Shown piece by piece: positions 10,576-20,617 of a stretch of DNA of 64,000 nucleotides. Source of the DNA: Tribonema minus (Eukaryota > Sar > Xanthophyceae > Tribonematales > Tribonemataceae); contig JAFCMP010000071.1 in the NCBI GenBank assembly GCA_017506865.1, positions 248,001 to 312,000 of the forward strand. The letters run 5' to 3'. The position numbers and the translations under genes were made by a program. The first letter of the stretch is position 1, and every line of letters starts with the position of its first letter. The notes under the pieces are model-generated. The model had not been told where the DNA came from. It did not search any database and saw nothing but the letters and a program-made list of their open reading frames with translations.

Positions 10576-11749
10576 GAGATTGTGGAGCTTTGTCAGCAGC
10601 TGCTGGCAGGTGCCGCAGATTCAACGTCAAAAGTGGCTTTCCTCAACAGTACGCTTGCGGACAGGCACAGTGGCGTGACAACACCAGCACGCGGCAACAG
10701 TGGCAGCAGCAGCACAGTCACTGTGTGTGGTGGAGTCAAACCCAGCACCATCAACTTTGAGCACTGCAACACAGGTGCGCGCACGGCTGTTGGGGACAGC
10801 GGCCATGACATACGCGGAAGCTGCACTGGAGGCAAGTCGGCGATCAAGGCAAGTGTCGCGACGTCTGCACAGAGAAAAGCGGCTGCTCCTCATCGCCGCA
10901 CTGCAGCTGGTGCTGGCGTCAACATGGCTCAGCAAACAGTGGCTGGGCAGGCGTATTCGAGGAAACCCGCAGCTGCTGCTGGCTCCATGCATGCAGATGA
11001 CATGCTTTCTGCAGCTGTCGCACCGCCTTTGACAGCAAAGCACACAGGCGCCATCACACACAACGCGACAGCAACCGTGACGGCTCGCCGTGGCCACCTC
11101 ACGTGGCACTGCGGTACGGCAGCCTCATTCACAGCCAAGGCCCATGCCGACGGCTCAGCAGGCGGCTCGGTCTCAGCGTAAGCATGGGGTTGTCAGTGCA
11201 CCGCCTGCAACACGCAGTGCGCCCGTGAGTGCTGCATCGGCGCCAGCGGCAGCGAAGCTTGGTGGGCCACGCGATACCGGCGTATGCGAGCATGCCGTAA
11301 TGGGCATATCGGCACGCAGCGATGATGGAGGCGTGGCTGTGCTCCGCAACACCAGCGATGCCGCTCCGACCTGGACGGCGCAAAGCCGCTAGTCAAGCAG
11401 GCCTGCTGTACGCCATGTCTCCGGAGGCACAGGAGCGGTGAATGCTTCCGCCGTGGCATCTGGTGCCGGGCGCAGGGATACACATGCCACAACGCTCAGC
11501 AGCACGGGAGACACCGCATTTTCGCGTTCTGCGGAGAACAACAGCATGGCGCTGGCAGCTGGCACGACGGCGCTCTTCAACATCAGCCATGCCACTACGC
11601 TGCCGAGCGCAGTCAGTGTTTATACTGCAGTGTGCTGCGACGATGTCACTACAACTTGCAGCCCCTGGATGTTGTCGTGCTGGCGCAGCTACATGAGCAC
11701 AGAACGGCGGTGCCTTCCAAAGCCTCCGTGGACGCAGGTGGACGTTTAA
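10576..11749 (+). pseudogene. Continuation of the L3 Gag-like frame, broken
   Basis: After the TAA at 10573 the same frame stays open to 11181 with similar Ser/Thr/Ala/Gly-rich composition and a helical start (EIVELCQQLLAG). A second frame of the same composition then runs from about 11090 to 11749, interrupted by one TAG at 11390-11392. This looks like one long low-complexity C-terminal extension broken by a frameshift and two stops. No pol motif is present. Confidence 0.35.
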
Positions 11750-13022
11750 GAGCTGGGGGGGGAGGCTTGACCAGCTTGGCCACAGCGGAGCAGCATGGCA
11801 GCGCCGGGATGTTAGGTGACTGTCCGTCCAGGCCACATCAGCACTCTGCCCCATGTTTGGTTACGGGGGGGGGGGGTACATGTTGGCAGCATCCAACGTC
11901 TAAATCCTGGGGGGGGTATGTGGCATGTACCCCTTAATGCGTGCGGCTCGTAACGCAGTAGGGAGCCACATGGACGGGGTGCAGGCCACAAATACCGCCC
12001 ACCCACCCTTTTAGCGCGCTGGCTGTGTGCATGTACGGCCCGGCCCGTACATGGGGGGGGAGGTCAGGTCAGCGGCGCGCAGGCATGTGCGAGCGTTGCA
12101 ACCCTAGGGACAGATTGTGACCATGGCGCAGTGGACATGCGGCGGCGGTATGTGCAGGCTAAGGCGCTGTGCCGTTGGTGATCCACGCGCTCAGGCGGTC
12201 ATGGCAGACGGTGGAGGTGCATCAGGGACAGAGCACAACACGGCGGGGCGCTTGAGGTCGCCACGCTGCAGAACAGGACCTGCTCAGCGCGGGGGCACGG
12301 CGACAGTGCTGTGGAGCTGGAGAGGTGTGCTGCTTCCGCTGCGGCAAGCGCGTGTTTGGGTTAGCTAGTAGCAGCTACAGGCGGCGCAGGGGCGTGCGCT
12401 GAGGAGCTCTGGCGATTAGGAAATTAAGGGCCCCGTGTTTAGTCAATACCAAGTGTGTAATGGCGGAGTTCGTATATGTAGCCATAGTGGCGGCCTTATG
12501 CGGACCTTCCAGCGCGTTGAGGTGCTAGAGGTGGAGAGCGGGGCCCATCTGATGCTGTAGCACTGCTGGCAAGTTGCCTTCTGTTGTCACCCTCGAGCAG
12601 GTCATTTGACTTGCCTATGCACATTATGCCGCGAGCAGTTTCGTATTGTATGCGGCAAGGGTACTTCAGACTATGCACTTAAGGCCGAGCAAGCGGATGT
12701 AGCAGCTTTAGGTGTGGCCTCAAGAGGAGGAGACGCGCAGCGCGATAGTTCTTGCACCGGCTCAGCGATGGGGGGGGGTATGTTTTGCCGTCGCTGGGCA
12801 GTCTGTTACTAGCCTTAGCGTAGTTCTGTGTGTGCGGCCTTGCACGATTGCTGCTGCATGTGGTGCCTGCTCTCGCGCAGTGATGTTTGCCAGCGAGCCA
12901 CAGAGCGTTTGCACACATATTCATGCAGTTGTTCTGCACAGGCATGCACAAGAAACAGATAGGAGCCAATGACCGCTGCCGGCTGTGTGCATGGATGCAG
13001 AGAGCACCATGCAGGGGGGGTA
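11750..13022. other. L3 3' untranslated interior; 72-bp dispersed block
   Basis: No coding region is recognised. Several G runs (for example 11868-11876) occur. A 72-bp block, 11919-11990, starting TGTGGCATGTACC and ending GCAGGCCACA, recurs almost unchanged at 13359-13430, exactly where truncated Fanzor A begins. Its ends are short inverted repeats (TGTGGC/GCCACA), so it could be a tiny mobile unit. Confidence 0.5.
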
Positions 13023-13353
13023 TGTAGCAGCGGTGCATGCAGAGGTGCAAGTGCGGCAGCACTTGTAGTGGTTGATGAGAAGTGCACAACTCTGCATTCA
13101 TTTGTTGAAGTTGCAAGTTCAACTTCAAGTTGAGGTTGATGTTCAACCTGAAGTTGAAATAGGGTTGCTCGCATGTAGGGTTAGGGTTATCGTCATGCGC
13201 TGAGCAATGCTGCGCTGCTTTCAACTGGTGATAAAATCACTGGACACCTTGAACAAGCTGGAAGCTTACCCCTCATGGATCTGGTCGCTGTATACATGGC
13301 AAACGCTGTTGGGAATGAGTAGTTTTTAGACACATCAAGGCCGCTAGGCCACA
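13023..13353 (+). repeat. 3' LTR of L3
   Basis: It aligns to the 5' LTR and is not interrupted by the 793-bp transposon, so it serves as that element's empty site. It is preceded by the purine tract CAGGGGGGG. Confidence 0.85.
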
Positions 13354-13358
13354 TCTTA

Positions 13359-13430
13359 TGTGGCATGTACCTCTTAATGCGTGCGGCTCGTAACGCAGTA
13401 GCGAGCCACATGGACGGGGTGCAGGCCACA
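13359..13430 (+). repeat. Second copy of the 72-bp block
   Basis: It matches 11919-11990 at all but a few positions. Its right end abuts the first base of Fanzor A homology (13431), so it marks a breakpoint. Confidence 0.8.
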
Positions 13431-13871
13431 GTGGTATGCTGAGTTCATGCAGCCATGGGCGAAGGCAGCCAACATCACCACCATACGGCAGCGCACCAAC
13501 CATTATGCGCGGAGCGAGCGCGGTGTGATGCAGGCAATTGAGCGCGCCGGCCAACCAAGGTACCGCATCCTGGCCCCGTGGCTCGTGGACAGAACGTTCA
13601 TGACCGATGGCCACCAGCTCAAGCTTCTGCTGGTCACCAGCCACGACTCGCACCAAGGCCTCCATGGCCTGACCAAACTGCCGCGGAGGGGGTACCAGGT
13701 ACTATGCTTACTGATAGCTCGCAGGAATGTTTGGCTGAAAAAGAAAGTGACACTGTCTGCCGTCATCGTCATCCATTGTGTAATGTTCATCAATCAGGTA
13801 CTGCTACCTGGACTGATGTTGGAACTGCATTTGGCGGAGCTGGTCGGAGTTGTACAACGTATCTTGCAGTT

Positions 13872-14126
13872 TGTGGTGCCACTGGGTTGTGTCACCTGCT
13901 TCAACTCTCTGTTTCCTCAGGATTGGGACAATTCTGCGCAGCCAGAGACAGTTCTTGGTTGACGGTTGCAGGAAGTTGAGTTTATTGGTTGTTTTCTGTC
14001 ACTTTCGGAGTGAGCGACAGCCTGATAACACACACACTTTTGCTTGAGTGCTGCTGTGGGTGTCAGTGTGCTGTCTGCTCTGTCTGTCACCGCTCTGGTT
14101 CGTCCACGTGCAGTTAAACCACCTCA
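13872..14126 (+). repeat. 5' LTR of L1
   Basis: 255 bp, TG...CA ends, matching 19273-19527. Confidence 0.95.
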
Positions 14127-14360
14127 TTTGGTTCCGGTACGTTTGGTTTCGGTACAAACGAGCAGTACAGAACGACCTCAGGCTGGCTGTTGCATCGGCA
14201 GTAAAGTCACGAACCAGAGCACCCTCACACGCGCACGTCTAGTGCCCAAGGAGCTTCGTCACTTCTTGGACCACTCTCGGCGGAGAGCATAGCACAGTCC
14301 ACTGCGCGTGGCGTCACGAGCAGCACGTCGGCCGAGCACGGCTCACCTGCTGCCCCTACT

Positions 14361-16958
14361 GTGGCGGATACGCCGCTGCAGCTCGTTCAGAGGCGAGACT
14401 TGAGGCCTATGGACGCGGTCGGATCGCCTGCTAAGGCCCATCCGGACGCTACCGCGTACCGCAGGCACGCTCCCTCTACGACCCACTGGCAGCCGAGTGC
14501 AGCAGCTGGCGACAGCCAATCGCCAGCAGCGACACCGGCAGGCCCATTCATCGCCCGTGGTGACCTCGGCTCGGCGGCTGAGGCATCTAGCAGCGGTGGC
14601 GAGACTTTAGCCCGCGGCTTGGCCGTGGACTACCCTCAGGCTGGCACTTTCAACACGTCTATCCGTGGCAACGCGAGCATCCGTTCCACGAACACCGGCA
14701 GTGTTGACGGCCTCTTCGGCCATTCGGAGCAGCAGGATGTCGACCGTTTCGACGCCAGTCCTCGCAGCATCTTACACACAACCATCATCAGCGGAAGGGG
14801 GGATGAGGAGCAGCTGCGTCGCCAAGAGCAGCTGCTTGCGTCGGGCGCCCCGGAGCACACGCGTGCCCCGCTGAGCATGGCCTTTGCTGATCTACAACAA
14901 AAGTACGCAAAGGTCGAGGCGCAGCTCATGGCGCATCAGGACGCGGCGCTGGCGCAGGAGGCAGCGCAAGCACAGTTTGCGGCGGACGTGCGCGCGGAGC
15001 TCAACGCCTACCGGCGGCGCCTTGATCGCGCAGAGTGGTGCGCAGAGGAGAACAAGGTGCGCGCCGCGGGTGCAGAGCAGTTGGCATCACACTTTGCCAA
15101 CACAATCTCCCAGCACGTCCTTCCGCAAATGGACGAGCTACAACTGCGGCTGACGGAGGTAGCACAGCACGCGGCATGCGAAGTGCAAACCGTCACCGAC
15201 TGCGTTACCAGCCTCACCACCCGCGTTGACGACCTCATGGCGTCCATAGCTGGCCTGCGCGAGGCTCAGGCTCTGCGATTCTACACGCCCGCTTCAGCTC
15301 TGCAGACTTCCGCACACGCCGAACTTTGCGAACGCAATTTGCGCGCGCTTGGCAGCGGCGGCGGCCGCGACGTCAGCCGCCGCGCCGTGGACGTGCACTC
15401 CATGCTCAGCGCCCACGCCGCGCTACCCTCGGCAGCACCCGCGCGCTCCGTCGCTAGCGCGCCAGCGCAGGACCTCTCAGGCCGCGCATCGTCATCATCG
15501 ATCGCGGCGACCAGTCCCGCGTACGCGCCCACTCCTCAGCCGGATCGCTACCGATCTATGGTCGCCTCGCCTGAGCCTCCGTGTGGCGGTGGCTTCGACT
15601 CGCCGTCCCGGCGCAGCAGCCTGCTGGACATGCTCAAGCCTGACGCGCGCGCGCAGCTCGACGGCGCGGCACGTCAAGCCAACCAGCCGCACGTATACGC
15701 TATCACACAGACGCTGATAGCGCAGGCGCGTCTTGAGGAGCAGACGAGGGCAGAGGCGGTGGCGGCGGCGGCTCAGCGTGAGCACGACCGCGCTCAACAG
15801 GAGCTCGCAGAGCGGCGCCAGCAGCGCCGCTGGCAGGAGGAGATGGACGCACGGGCAGCACTGTGGCAGGGCGCCATGGACGCGCGCGAGCGCACCCTAC
15901 ATGCTCAGCAACGCGCGCTGGAGCAGGCCCAGTCGCAGCTGTCGCGCGCGCGCGCTGACGCTGACTACGACGCCGACAGTTACAGTGCCCCCAGCCACAC
16001 ACGCAGCAGCCATGCTGGCGGCGCGCGTCGTGCCGCGCCTGGCGCCGGCGTTGGCGAAGACGGCGGCGGCTGCGGCGGCGGAGGCGGCGGCGGCGGCGGC
16101 GGAGGCGGCGGCGGCTCGAGTGCCAGCAGCAGCGGCGCAGGCGGCGCCCGCCCTGGCGCCGCAGCGCCGGCAGCAGCAGCGGCGGCGGCGGCGGCACCAG
16201 TAGCAGACATCTCCGGCTTCGACGACAAGGGCTACGCGCTCATGCGCTTCTCCGTCGTGCTCAACGAGAAGCAGTACGTGAAGACTAAGGTCGACACGGA
16301 CAGCGTCACAGCGCTCACACTCCTCAAGAAGCAGCTTCCAGCCAAGTTCAAGGCTGCTGCTACCGCCCTCCGCCATAAGAAGCTTTGGCCGAACCTGCGC
16401 AACGCTGACGACTTTGGCTGCGACTGGTTCGAGCAGGCTGTGTACGGCATCTGCAACTGCATCGCGAACGGCGGCGGCGACCACCATCGCCTGGCGCAGC
16501 TGCAACGGCAAGCGCTTGCCTGGGTGGAGCAGGGCAACGCGCTCACACCCGCGAAGCGCGACGGCGCGCTGCTTGAATGGCTATTTCACCGTATTGCCAC
16601 CTTCCTTGAGATCGAGGAGCCCACCACCATCGCAGCTAGCCTCATGAGCTGGTCACTGCGTGGCGGCCTCTCCCTCAAGGACTTCATCATCGAGTTTGCG
16701 GATGCCAAGACCATCGCAACCTCTCTCGACCCCTCTCTGGACGTCATCGTCCTATCAGCGCTCCTCCAGTTACTTCGGCGTCACTACCCAAACCTGTCAG
16801 CGCTCTTCAATCCCATCAGCGAAGCCCCCGGGCGGTACACCTCGGAGGATCTACTGGCTATCCTTGCCAAGGAGGCCGCTGGCGGCGCGCTGCACACCTC
16901 GCAGCCCCCTGACCCCCGTTACCCGGTATTTCCCACGGACCTTGCTTCATACAAGTAG
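14361..16958 (+). CDS. Gag polyprotein of L1, capsid part
   Basis: An open frame of 865 codons. The given start is GTG; the frame is open further upstream, and the first in-frame ATG is at 14409, so the true start is unknown. Order: Ser/Ala-rich N terminus; a probable coiled coil (about residues 175-300, with many Ala, Gln, Glu and Leu); a Ser/Pro/Ala linker; a second Arg/Glu/Gln-rich helix (about 455-530); a poly-Gly tract (about 555-590); then a compact helical domain (about 620-855) beginning SGFDDKGYALMRFSV, of the kind expected for a capsid. The frame stops at TAG (16956-16958), yet the zinc knuckle expected of Gag follows in the same frame. The assignment rests on LTRs, frame position and knuckle. 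Confidence 0.65.
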   Translation: MADTPLQLVQRRDLRPMDAVGSPAKAHPDATAYRRHAPSTTHWQPSAAAGDSQSPAATPAGPFIARGDLGSAAEASSSGGETLARGLAVDYPQAGTFNTSIRGNASIRSTNTGSVDGLFGHSEQQDVDRFDASPRSILHTTIISGRGDEEQLRRQEQLLASGAPEHTRAPLSMAFADLQQKYAKVEAQLMAHQDAALAQEAAQAQFAADVRAELNAYRRRLDRAEWCAEENKVRAAGAEQLASHFANTISQHVLPQMDELQLRLTEVAQHAACEVQTVTDCVTSLTTRVDDLMASIAGLREAQALRFYTPASALQTSAHAELCERNLRALGSGGGRDVSRRAVDVHSMLSAHAALPSAAPARSVASAPAQDLSGRASSSSIAATSPAYAPTPQPDRYRSMVASPEPPCGGGFDSPSRRSSLLDMLKPDARAQLDGAARQANQPHVYAITQTLIAQARLEEQTRAEAVAAAAQREHDRAQQELAERRQQRRWQEEMDARAALWQGAMDARERTLHAQQRALEQAQSQLSRARADADYDADSYSAPSHTRSSHAGGARRAAPGAGVGEDGGGCGGGGGGGGGGGGGGSSASSSGAGGARPGAAAPAAAAAAAAAPVADISGFDDKGYALMRFSVVLNEKQYVKTKVDTDSVTALTLLKKQLPAKFKAAATALRHKKLWPNLRNADDFGCDWFEQAVYGICNCIANGGGDHHRLAQLQRQALAWVEQGNALTPAKRDGALLEWLFHRIATFLEIEEPTTIAASLMSWSLRGGLSLKDFIIEFADAKTIATSLDPSLDVIVLSALLQLLRRHYPNLSALFNPISEAPGRYTSEDLLAILAKEAAGGALHTSQPPDPRYPVFPTDLASYK

Positions 16959-17396
16959 GGGGTTGGCGGCGGCACTAGCGGTGGCAGCGACACTGGTGGC
17001 GCAGCCAAGCAGTCGCCCAACAACAGTCCCGCTCGCGATAACAGCGCAGCACTCACTGTGGAACAGCGCCAACAACTTCAAACGGCGTACGCGATATACG
17101 AGTTCCACACTGCACCTCAGGGCCGCGCTTGCTTCAACTGCGGCAGCACTGACCACGGGTTCGTCAACTGCGATGCAGACTACTATTATAGCGCAAACTG
17201 GGACGCTGCTGTCAAGCGGCTACCATGGGTACCGTGTGACAGAGATTCAAGCCGCACAGCGATGACGACTTCAAGCAAGCAGCTGTGCGCACGCGCGAGG
17301 CAGGGGATCAGCAAGGGCGAGCAGTGTAAATCAGCGATAGCAGCACACAGGCGCGACGGCGGCACGGGCCGCAACCATGGCGGTCACAACACCTAG
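16959..17396 (+). pseudogene. L1 Gag nucleocapsid part after an in-frame TAG
   Basis: The frame is the same as the capsid ORF. After TAG at 16956 it reads a Gly/Ser linker, then AALTVEQRQQLQTAYAIYEF, then a CCHC zinc knuckle (CFNCGSTDHGFVNC, 17130-17171), and ends at TAG 17394-17396. The knuckle is the RNA-binding part of Gag. The TAG between capsid and knuckle is either a nonsense mutation or a readthrough site. The same frame then stays open to 18980 with a Gln/Ala/Ser-rich stretch (to about 17990). Confidence 0.55.
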
Positions 17397-19272
17397 GGGT
17401 GCGACCCCGCGCCAGCCCTCGGCGTGGGGGGAGCACTTGGGGGTACAAGTGTCGTGAGGGGTGGGAGTGACGCCCTGCCCCAGACGACAGTCAGAGCGCA
17501 CGGCGCACCCGTGGTTGCAGCAACTTCATTACAGCAGCAGCAGCCGCACAACATCGCTCAGCAGCGGTCAACTTCGGCGGCATCAGCTTCTCAGCACCAG
17601 CAGCCGGCCATCATGGCAGCAGCATCATCCCTGCAGCAGCAGCTGCCATCTCTTCTGCACATGCACAGCACTGCCACACATGGAGCCAGCGCACCCGCGC
17701 CGGGCACGGCGCTTGGAATGGCTTCCACACTGCGGGCACCCGCACCTTCTTTCACACCTGCATCGCCCTCGCCGTCGCAGCAGCGCGTGCTGCCGCCGCG
17801 CCGCCACAGCGCGCAGCAGCGCTCGCCGGACTTAGAGGCGGCAGGATTTGCGACTTCATACTCTGCAGCTGTGCTGGCATTACGCACGACGAGCGCCGCG
17901 CCGCAGCGTGGCGCATTGGTGCGTCGCATGTCAGCGACCAACACAAGCATCGGGGAATTGCGCGATCAAGGGGGGTGGGGGCTGCCCCAGCTACTGCGGC
18001 AGCAACCCCAGCGACGGCGGCGCCAGCGACGGTGCACGCTACTTCAACTGCCACATCGACATCAACTCCTGCTCCAAGCCCAGCAGCACCCACTTCAGTG
18101 GCATCTCATTGGTATCTACGTCAACTTCAACTGCGCCGACGTCAGCTACGTCAGCACTTTGGGCTGCGTGCAACGCGCACGCCAACGCTTTCGTCCATGC
18201 GCAACTCGCGCGCCGTGGCTTGTGCCATCATGGCGGCGGCGCCTGCGCTGGCGACTTTTCCCATGCGCTGCGCGCGCGCCGTGGCGCCGCCTGCGCTGGC
18301 GACTCTTCCTACGTGCAGCACAGCGGCTGCGTCGCGCACCGCGGCCTACGCCATGGCGCTGCATGCACTGGCGACTATACCGACACGCAATTCCGCGCAC
18401 CGTGGCCTACGCCATGGCTGCGCCTACGCTGGCAACTGCTTCTGCGCGCAGCGTGCGAGCCGCGCCTGATGTCGCGGCGACGCCTGCGCTCAGCCTGGCG
18501 ACTTCTTCTGCGCGCAGCGTGTGCGCCGCCGCCCGCGCCGCGGCGGCGCCTGCGCTGGAGACTTCTTCTGCGCGCAGCGTGTGCGCTGCGGCCCCGCCGC
18601 AGTGGCGCCTGCGCTGGCATCCTCTTCAACGCGCAACACACGAGCGCGATGTGCGACACCAGCTCACATACGCAACCATCTACATAGGCGTCCGCGGCGA
18701 CGCCCTCTTCATCAGTGACAGCGCCCTCAGCGGTGCTGATGCATTCGGCTCCAGCGGCCGACATTGCTGCTGTTATAGTGGCAACGGCTCAGCATCGATG
18801 GCGCGCACTCGGCTTATACGCGCCACCCGTGGCTGCCAGGCTTCTGCTTGGTCACCCGCTTTTTGTCGCGGTGCCAGCACATCCAAGCGATCATATCCAG
18901 CAGCGCGTGGGCACGTGCCCTGCTCAAGCACATTTGTTCGGCGGCGTACTGGAGTGATGCAGCTAGAGTTAGTGGGCTAGGCTAGCACATACAGTGGGGA
19001 TTGTGCAGGGCGACAAGTAGCACGACGGAGGCGGACATATATACTGTAGTGCTGTGCTAGTTCTGCTGTAGTTGTATGCCACATGACAGTAGTACAGAGT
19101 CGCGTTCGGTCTTCGTGCATGGCATACAGGCGCTGGGTAAGAGACAGTTAGCATGTGTGCTATTGTGCAAGTCTTGCACTTGTGTCATGTTATGACTGCA
19201 GTGGCATAGTGAAGTCATGGTTGCTTCCCTACTAGGTATTATCGGGCTTAGCAGAGCCCTAAGGGGGGTGAC
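17397..19272 (+). other. L1 low-complexity region and minisatellite
   Basis: 17424-17990 encodes Gln/Ser/Ala-rich sequence in the Gag frame. From about 18180 to 18650 the DNA is an imperfect tandem repeat of roughly 45-50 bp (recurring CTGCGCTGGCGACT and GCGCGCAGCGTG). It can be read in several frames, so apparent ORFs there are not evidence of coding. 18960-19272 is non-coding up to the 3' LTR. No reverse transcriptase or integrase motif was found. Confidence 0.6.
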
Positions 19273-19527
19273 TGTGGTGCCACTGAGTTGTGTCACGTGC
19301 TTCAACTCTCTGTTTCCTCAGGATTGGGACAGTTCTGCTCAGCCAGAGACAGTTCTTGGTTGACGGTTACAGGAAGTTGAGTTTGTTGGTTGTTTTCTGT
19401 CACTTTCAGAGTGAGCGACAGCCTGATAACACACACACTTTTGCTTGAGTGCTGCTGTGGGTGTCAGTGTGCTGTCTGCTCTGTCTGTCGCCGCTCTGGT
19501 TCGTCCACGTGCAGTAAAACCACCTCA
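19273..19527 (+). repeat. 3' LTR of L1
   Basis: 255 bp, matching the 5' LTR. It is followed by the AGTT target duplication (19528-19531). Confidence 0.95.
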
Positions 19528-19783
19528 AGTTGCAGATGCACCCGGTGTGGTCGCGCGTCACAACTGTTGCGTCCGTTTATTCAATCACAGGTTGATTGAT
19601 TCATCAAACAGCTTTCTTATCAATCATGAACATTGCCACTGTAGTATCGACTAGTATGTCATGCTTGCGTCATAAAGTCCCATTTGCAATCTGACTCGAT
19701 GGCGTGGGCAGTCTGGCTATTGTATGACTGTTGACTGCGTGCAGACAATGTGTAGCCTCACCTTTGTGACTCCAGCATGCCAT

Positions 19784-20112
19784 TGTTGTGAGGCGACCCT
19801 AGGGTTAGAGGGGGCTATTTAGCCATATTCTGCCACACTGGCTTTATACCGTATTCTGCCATTGCAGATGCTTCATGCTAATCACTAGACACCTGTAATA
19901 CCTTGCTATAAGCCTTAGCGCCTTGCTGCTGCTTGCATTCGCCGACCATGAAGGTCCATGCGGGCTGAATTGGGAGTTAGGGCCGCCATCCCCTTTCTCA
20001 CGGCACTACAGGAGTTAGCTGGGTTGAGGTAGGAGTTTGGTGAGGTGTCACCAAACACACAACACTGTAGCTACACACACACACAGGAGACTGGCGCACC
20101 CCAGTTCCCAGA
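19784..20112 (+). repeat. 5' LTR of L2
   Basis: It matches 23016-23343 with about ten differences over 329 bp. Confidence 0.93.
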
Positions 20113-20617
20113 TTGGCAACCAAGACAGGTGCTAGAGCCTGTTCCAGCTTCCGCCTGTACGAGCAGGGGCGGAGGAGCGTCCGAGGTTTTCGGCTTATCT
20201 TGGAAAGCAGATCCGCTTTGCCACAGCTCGCCGAATGAGGAGCTTCTGCCTGTACAGCGCGGAGCCCTTGCTCATCGAGCTTCTATAGTCGGCCTGGAGC
20301 TTTCCTGGTTGGCTCAGCTTCTCGTGGAGCTTCGCATTTCAGCTGCGGCGTGCTACTTCAAGTGGCTCTTGCGGCGTCTAATCAGCAGCACCAACGGAGT
20401 TCGGCTTCCCTCTGGCGGTCGCTGCTTTTCAACGGGAGTGGGGCTTCGCACCTCGTCTCTTATTAGCAGCTCGTTCTGCTCTCGACTTTAGCTGCACCAG
20501 CAACAGCAGCAAGCAGCCTGCTAGCTTCGTGGCAGCTGGACGCCACCACCCTCGAGCTGCGCTCGAGAATGGAGGCGGGGGGGGGAGAGTCTACCCTACC
20601 ACTGTCACCTCCACGGC

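Larger units (their letters stand above)
5297..13353 (+). mobile_element. LTR retroelement L3, gag-only, non-autonomous
   Basis: Two direct repeats of about 330 bp flank a 6.6-kb interior: 5297-6422 (327 bp plus a 793-bp insertion and its 4-bp duplication) and 13023-13353. Both begin TGT and end CA. A PBS-like TGGTGACC starts two bases after the 5' LTR, and a purine tract (CAGGGGGGG) precedes the 3' LTR. The interior carries a Gag-like frame with a zinc knuckle, but I find no protease, reverse transcriptase, RNase H or integrase. I do not see a matching target duplication (GACT on the left, TCTT on the right), so an end may have been rearranged. The 3' flank joins a 72-bp repeat and then truncated Fanzor A. 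Confidence 0.75.
13872..19527 (+). mobile_element. LTR retroelement L1, gag-only, inside a Fanzor intron
   Basis: The LTRs 13872-14126 and 19273-19527 are both 255 bp, start TGTGGTGCC and end CCTCA, and differ at few positions. The target duplication is AGTT: left flank GCAGTT up to 13871, right flank AGTTGCAG from 19528. The intron of Fanzor B (minus strand, near 28600) has the empty site with a single AGTT in the same sequence, which proves both ends. A PBS-like TGGTTCCGG begins at 14129 and the purine tract AAGGGGGGTGAC precedes the 3' LTR. The interior has a Gag frame but no pol. Confidence 0.95.

Noticed and set aside
15703..18764. Long Arg/Ala-rich frames on the minus strand opposite the L1 Gag.
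   Set aside because: Mirror images of GC-rich triplet and 45-50-bp repeat coding on the plus strand.
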